NCBI GenBank assembly: GCA_017428525.1
Contig: JAFRQQ010000017.1
Location: forward strand, 1-52,212
DNA: 52,212 nucleotides
From: Clostridia bacterium
Lineage (GTDB): Bacteria > Bacillota > Clostridia > Oscillospirales > Acutalibacteraceae
Direction of reading: 5' to 3'
Below, one piece after another: positions 49,836 through 52,212 of this stretch. The notes below the pieces were generated by a model, which saw only the letters and a list, made by a program, of their open reading frames with translations, ran no database searches and was not told the DNA's origin. The number at the start of each line of letters is the position of its first letter. Position 1 is the first letter of the stretch. A program made the position numbers and the translations under genes.

Positions 49836-50408
49836 TTATTGGGGCGTCCCCTGCGTCGGGGGATTCGTCGGGGGCGTCGTCGGAGGCGCTGTCGGCGCCT
49901 GCTGCGGCGGATACTGGGTCTGATACTGCGGCGGATATTGCGGGGGGCACTGCGCCGGATTCTGCGCAGGCGCGGGCGCGGCAGGCGTCTTCTGCGGCAG
50001 GCGGTTGAGCAGGCTGTAGCCCGTGATGGCAAGCGCGAGCATGATCACGATCACCGTCATGGGAGAGTCGATGCCGTAGAACGGCGCGCAGACCAGCTCA
50101 AACAGGACCCGGAAGATCTCGTTGCCGCCCAGCGCCCGGGTCAGCAGCACCAGCACGCACACACCCAGCGCCACGCTGCTGTAAACAGCGACGATGCGGA
50201 TCCAGAGCGCCTCGCCCAGCTTGAAGGCGATGACCATGGAACCGATCAGCAGAGCCGTGTAGCCGGTCGCGGTCAGGATCTCGACCGCGTTCGGCAGGGT
50301 GCTCAGCAGCTCCGGGATCAGCCGGATCAGCTTCCAGAGATAGGGCGCGCCGAGCAGCAGCCCGGCCACGACATAGAATGTGACGCGGATCGTTTTTTTG
50401 TTATCCAT
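49836..50408 (-). CDS. membrane protein with Pro/Gln-rich tail
   Basis: 190 residues. Four predicted membrane spans (about 8-30, 45-65, 72-93, 113-133) and a cytoplasmic or external tail of about 55 residues almost entirely Pro, Gln, Thr, Ala and Tyr (PPQYPPQYQTQYPPQ). No family recognised. Such tails often mediate weak binding or span the cell wall. Start ATG 50408 is inside the 3' end of the TSCPD gene (8-base overlap) with GGAGG upstream, so the two are coupled. Confidence 0.78.
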   Translation of the reverse strand: MDNKKTIRVTFYVVAGLLLGAPYLWKLIRLIPELLSTLPNAVEILTATGYTALLIGSMVIAFKLGEALWIRIVAVYSSVALGVCVLVLLTRALGGNEIFRVLFELVCAPFYGIDSPMTVIVIMLALAITGYSLLNRLPQKTPAAPAPAQNPAQCPPQYPPQYQTQYPPQQAPTAPPTTPPTNPPTQGTPQ

Positions 50409-50652
50409 TCTGCAAAGCCTCCTTCAGCGCTTTCGCGAGCTGATCGGGGCAGGAGGTCGATTTGTAGCCGCACAGGATGCCGTCGCACCGCGCGATCACA
50501 TCCTCCGCCCGCTGACCCTCCACAAGAGCGCCGATGCCCTTGAGATTGCCGTTGCAGCCGCCGTCAAAGCGCACATTGTGCAGCACGCCGTCCTCGAGCT
50601 CGAATTCGATTGCGCGCGAGCAGGTGCCGCGGGTTTTGTATCGGTAGGTCAT
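50401..50652 (-). CDS. TSCPD-domain protein (TIGR03905 family)
   Basis: 83 residues matching the free-standing TSCPD family common in Clostridia: TYRYKTRGTCSRAIEFELEDG, VRFDGGCNGNLKGI, LVEGQ, IARCDGILCGYKSTSCPDQLA. Four conserved cysteines (TCS, GCNGN, LCG, SCPD) suggest metal binding. The TSCPD motif also ends adenosylcobalamin-dependent ribonucleotide reductases, where it carries zinc; the free protein has no known role. ATG 50652 follows GGAGGAG by five bases. First gene of an operon with the membrane protein. Confidence 0.9.
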   Translation of the reverse strand: MTYRYKTRGTCSRAIEFELEDGVLHNVRFDGGCNGNLKGIGALVEGQRAEDVIARCDGILCGYKSTSCPDQLAKALKEALQNG

Positions 50653-50702
50653 AGTGGCTCCTCCTTGGGAAACAAGTGGAACAGCGCTTGCCGTTCGCCC
50701 TC

Positions 50703-50731
50703 ATTCTACACGATTTTTTCCGGTTTTGCAA
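50703..50731 (-). promoter_or_regulatory. promoter of the TSCPD operon
   Basis: Minus strand TTGCAA (50731-50726), 17-base spacer, TAGAAT (50708-50703). Confidence 0.65.
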
Positions 50732-50777
50732 GAGGCTGAAATTTAATTTACAATTGTCATTTTTTATTCATAATTGA

Positions 50778-50806
50778 TTGCATTTCCGCGCGAAAAATGC
50801 TATAAT
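50778..50806 (+). promoter_or_regulatory. promoter of the secreted metallophosphoesterase
   Basis: TTGCAT (50778-50783), 17-base spacer, TATAAT (50801-50806). Confidence 0.65.
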
Positions 50807-50842
50807 GCGGGTGAAAAAACAATCGGAAAGCGAGGCGTTTTC

Positions 50843-52030
50843 ATGATGAAAAAACTGATGAGCGTGCTGCTGGCCGTGCTGATGCTGCTGAGCCTGACCG
50901 TGCCCGCGTTTGCCGCGGACGGGACCGCAAAGCAGCTGCAATTCCGCGCGGACGGCACCTTCCGCATCCTGAATATCTGCGACATTCAGGATACCTATCC
51001 GATCAACCTGACCACCCGCGCGTTTCTGGAAGAAACCCTGGCGTCCCTCAAGCCGGATCTCGTGATCCTCGGCGGCGACAACTGCGTGGCCCCGGCGGAG
51101 GTCAAGGCGGAGGCGATCAAGGAGCTGTGCGATCTGTTCGTGGGCAGCGAAACGTATTTCACCCTTGTGTTCGGCAACCATGACGACGAGCAGGGCGTCG
51201 ACAAGGAGACGCTGCTCGGCTACTATCAGCAGTACGGCGGCGACTATTGCCTGGCCTATGACGCGGATCCCGCGCTCTTCGGCGTGGGCACCCACAACCT
51301 GCCCATCCGCAGCGCGGACGGCAGCAAGGTCGCTTTTAACCTTTACATGTTCGATTCCAACACCTATTCCTACGACGCGGACGGCAACCGCCTGGGCTAC
51401 GACGCCGTGCATACGGATCAGCTCGACTGGTACAAGGCTACCTCCGCGGCGCTGGCGGCGGAAAACGGCGGCAAGGTCGTGCCGGCCATGGCCTTCCAGC
51501 ACATCGTGGTGCAGGAGGCGTATGACGCGCTGTTCTATCGCGCGCCGCAGTCCGGCGGCGATCTCACCAACGATTTTGACGGCGTTTCCTACACCTATCT
51601 GCCCAAGGTGGCGGCCATTCGGGACGGCTTCCTGTTTGAAGCGCCCTGCCCGGGCTATTTCAACTACGGCCAGCTGGACGCCATGGCGGAAATCGGCGAT
51701 GTGGTCGCCGTCTTCTCCGGCCACGATCACACAAACTCCTATACGCTGAATCTCAAGGGCATCAACGTGACGAATACCGCCGGGTGCACCTATCATTCCT
51801 ACGGCAACACGCTGACCCGCGGCTGCCGCGTGATCGAGCTGAATGAAGCCGATCCCGCCGCCTATCAGACCTACACCTACACCATGGCGGAGCAGGCGCT
51901 GCAGCCCGGCTCGACGATCACGGATTACGGCGATCTTTCCGCCGCGCAGGCACGCCTGGCCCTGATCGGCGGCAAGCTGCTCAATGCGCTGATGTCCGTG
52001 CTGCGGGTGCTCTTCTTCTTCGCGAAATAA
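50843..52030 (+). CDS. secreted metallophosphoesterase
   Basis: 395 residues. Signal peptide 1-25 (SVLLAVLMLLSLTVPAFA). Calcineurin-like motifs in order: ICDIQDT (D-x-Q variant of the usual D-x-H), LGGDN, GNHDDE, FQHI, and SGHDHTN, giving the two-metal site. It is of the DcrA/PhoD-like exported type and should hydrolyse a phosphoester outside the cell, such as a nucleotide or phospho-sugar. The end has a short hydrophobic Leu/Phe-rich stretch (LMSVLRVLFFFAK), which may attach it to the membrane. ATG 50843 follows GCGAGG; the second Met is the next codon. No terminator is obvious; a structured element follows. Confidence 0.9.
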   Translation: MMKKLMSVLLAVLMLLSLTVPAFAADGTAKQLQFRADGTFRILNICDIQDTYPINLTTRAFLEETLASLKPDLVILGGDNCVAPAEVKAEAIKELCDLFVGSETYFTLVFGNHDDEQGVDKETLLGYYQQYGGDYCLAYDADPALFGVGTHNLPIRSADGSKVAFNLYMFDSNTYSYDADGNRLGYDAVHTDQLDWYKATSAALAAENGGKVVPAMAFQHIVVQEAYDALFYRAPQSGGDLTNDFDGVSYTYLPKVAAIRDGFLFEAPCPGYFNYGQLDAMAEIGDVVAVFSGHDHTNSYTLNLKGINVTNTAGCTYHSYGNTLTRGCRVIELNEADPAAYQTYTYTMAEQALQPGSTITDYGDLSAAQARLALIGGKLLNALMSVLRVLFFFAK

Positions 52031-52084
52031 GAATCAAAACTTCAACAGGGTGCAGATTCGGCAGAGTTTCGTAACCCAGTGTTG

Positions 52085-52194
52085 TCGAAAAGAGCGCCCT
52101 TCACGCGCACTTGCTGATTTTTCGGCTTGAGATACGTCAAGTATCCCTGCGCCGAAGAAATCCGCAATTGCACGCAAATTGCATCTCTTTTCGA
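52085..52194. other. structured intergenic element at the right edge
   Basis: TCGAAAAGAG (52085-52094) pairs with CTCTTTTCGA (52185-52194). Inside, TTCGGC (52121-52126) pairs with GCCGAA (52151-52156) and GATAC with GTATC. Nested stems over 110 bases without a reading frame suggest a structured RNA or a mobile intergenic repeat. I have a vague memory of similar sequences in gut Clostridia but cannot name it. Confidence 0.45.
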
Positions 52195-52212
52195 TGGGAC
52201 AGTTTTGCGGGA

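Overview
The window looks like a chromosomal contig from an uncultured member of the Bacillota, class Clostridia, probably an Oscillospirales-type gut anaerobe. Nearly every promoter I can place is a Bacillota sigma-A type (TTGACA-like box, 17-base spacer, TATAAT-like box). Ribosome sites are strong GGAGG types with frequent TTG or GTG starts. The protein families (BspA-type leucine-rich repeats, InlB/Listeria-Bacteroides repeats, GLUG repeats, DUF6273, DUF4830, DUF5058, TIGR03905) are typical of these bacteria. Placement is inferred from families, not from a marker gene.

Layout. 1-16.4 kb: very large secreted surface proteins, all on the minus strand (a partial leucine-rich-repeat protein, a 2574-residue mosaic protein, a 741-residue protein). 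They are interrupted by two near-identical copies of a plus-strand cassette encoding a small XRE regulator and a sigma-70-like factor. 16.6-19.4 kb: a DUF4143-type AAA ATPase and a Gfo/Idh/MocA oxidoreductase. 19.5-27.8 kb: a defence and toxin-antitoxin island. On the minus strand it holds AbiEi-AbiEii, a tripartite HipB-HipS-HipT set with three evenly spaced operators, and a large TOTE-type primase-helicase-phospholipase-D-like protein. On the plus strand is an AbrB-like protein with a HipA-fold kinase under a palindrome-spanning promoter, followed by a minus-strand remnant of a SpoVT/AbrB regulator. 28.0-39.3 kb: a GH3 glycosidase, a GLUG surface protein, a second Gfo/Idh/MocA enzyme and a 1602-residue InlB-repeat surface protein. 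39.4-42.7 kb: a two-component system and a 90-residue unknown protein sharing an exact 20-base operator. 42.8-52.2 kb: a GPH-type sugar symporter, a small secreted peptide, two serine tRNAs, an alpha/beta hydrolase, a GNAT acetyltransferase, a DUF5058 membrane-protein pair, a solitary MazF, DUF4830 and TSCPD proteins, and a secreted metallophosphoesterase.

Common threads. Three intact surface proteins and one remnant share a roughly 290-residue C-terminal domain (starting HSL-x-L-x-GDIGVNFY) that I cannot assign to a named family. No LPxTG-type anchor is visible in them. The island joins three toxin-antitoxin-like modules to a TOTE protein lying downstream of hipBST on the same strand. Intergenic spaces carry strings of small hairpins separated by a repeated 6-8 base spacer that reappears inverted on the far side. 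The GH3 enzyme, GPH symporter and two Gfo/Idh/MocA enzymes suggest use of plant- or host-derived oligosaccharides. The best candidates for something poorly described are the AbrB-HipA-like pair, the hipBST-TOTE arrangement, the duplicated XRE-sigma cassette, the shared C-terminal domain and the beaded hairpin arrays.
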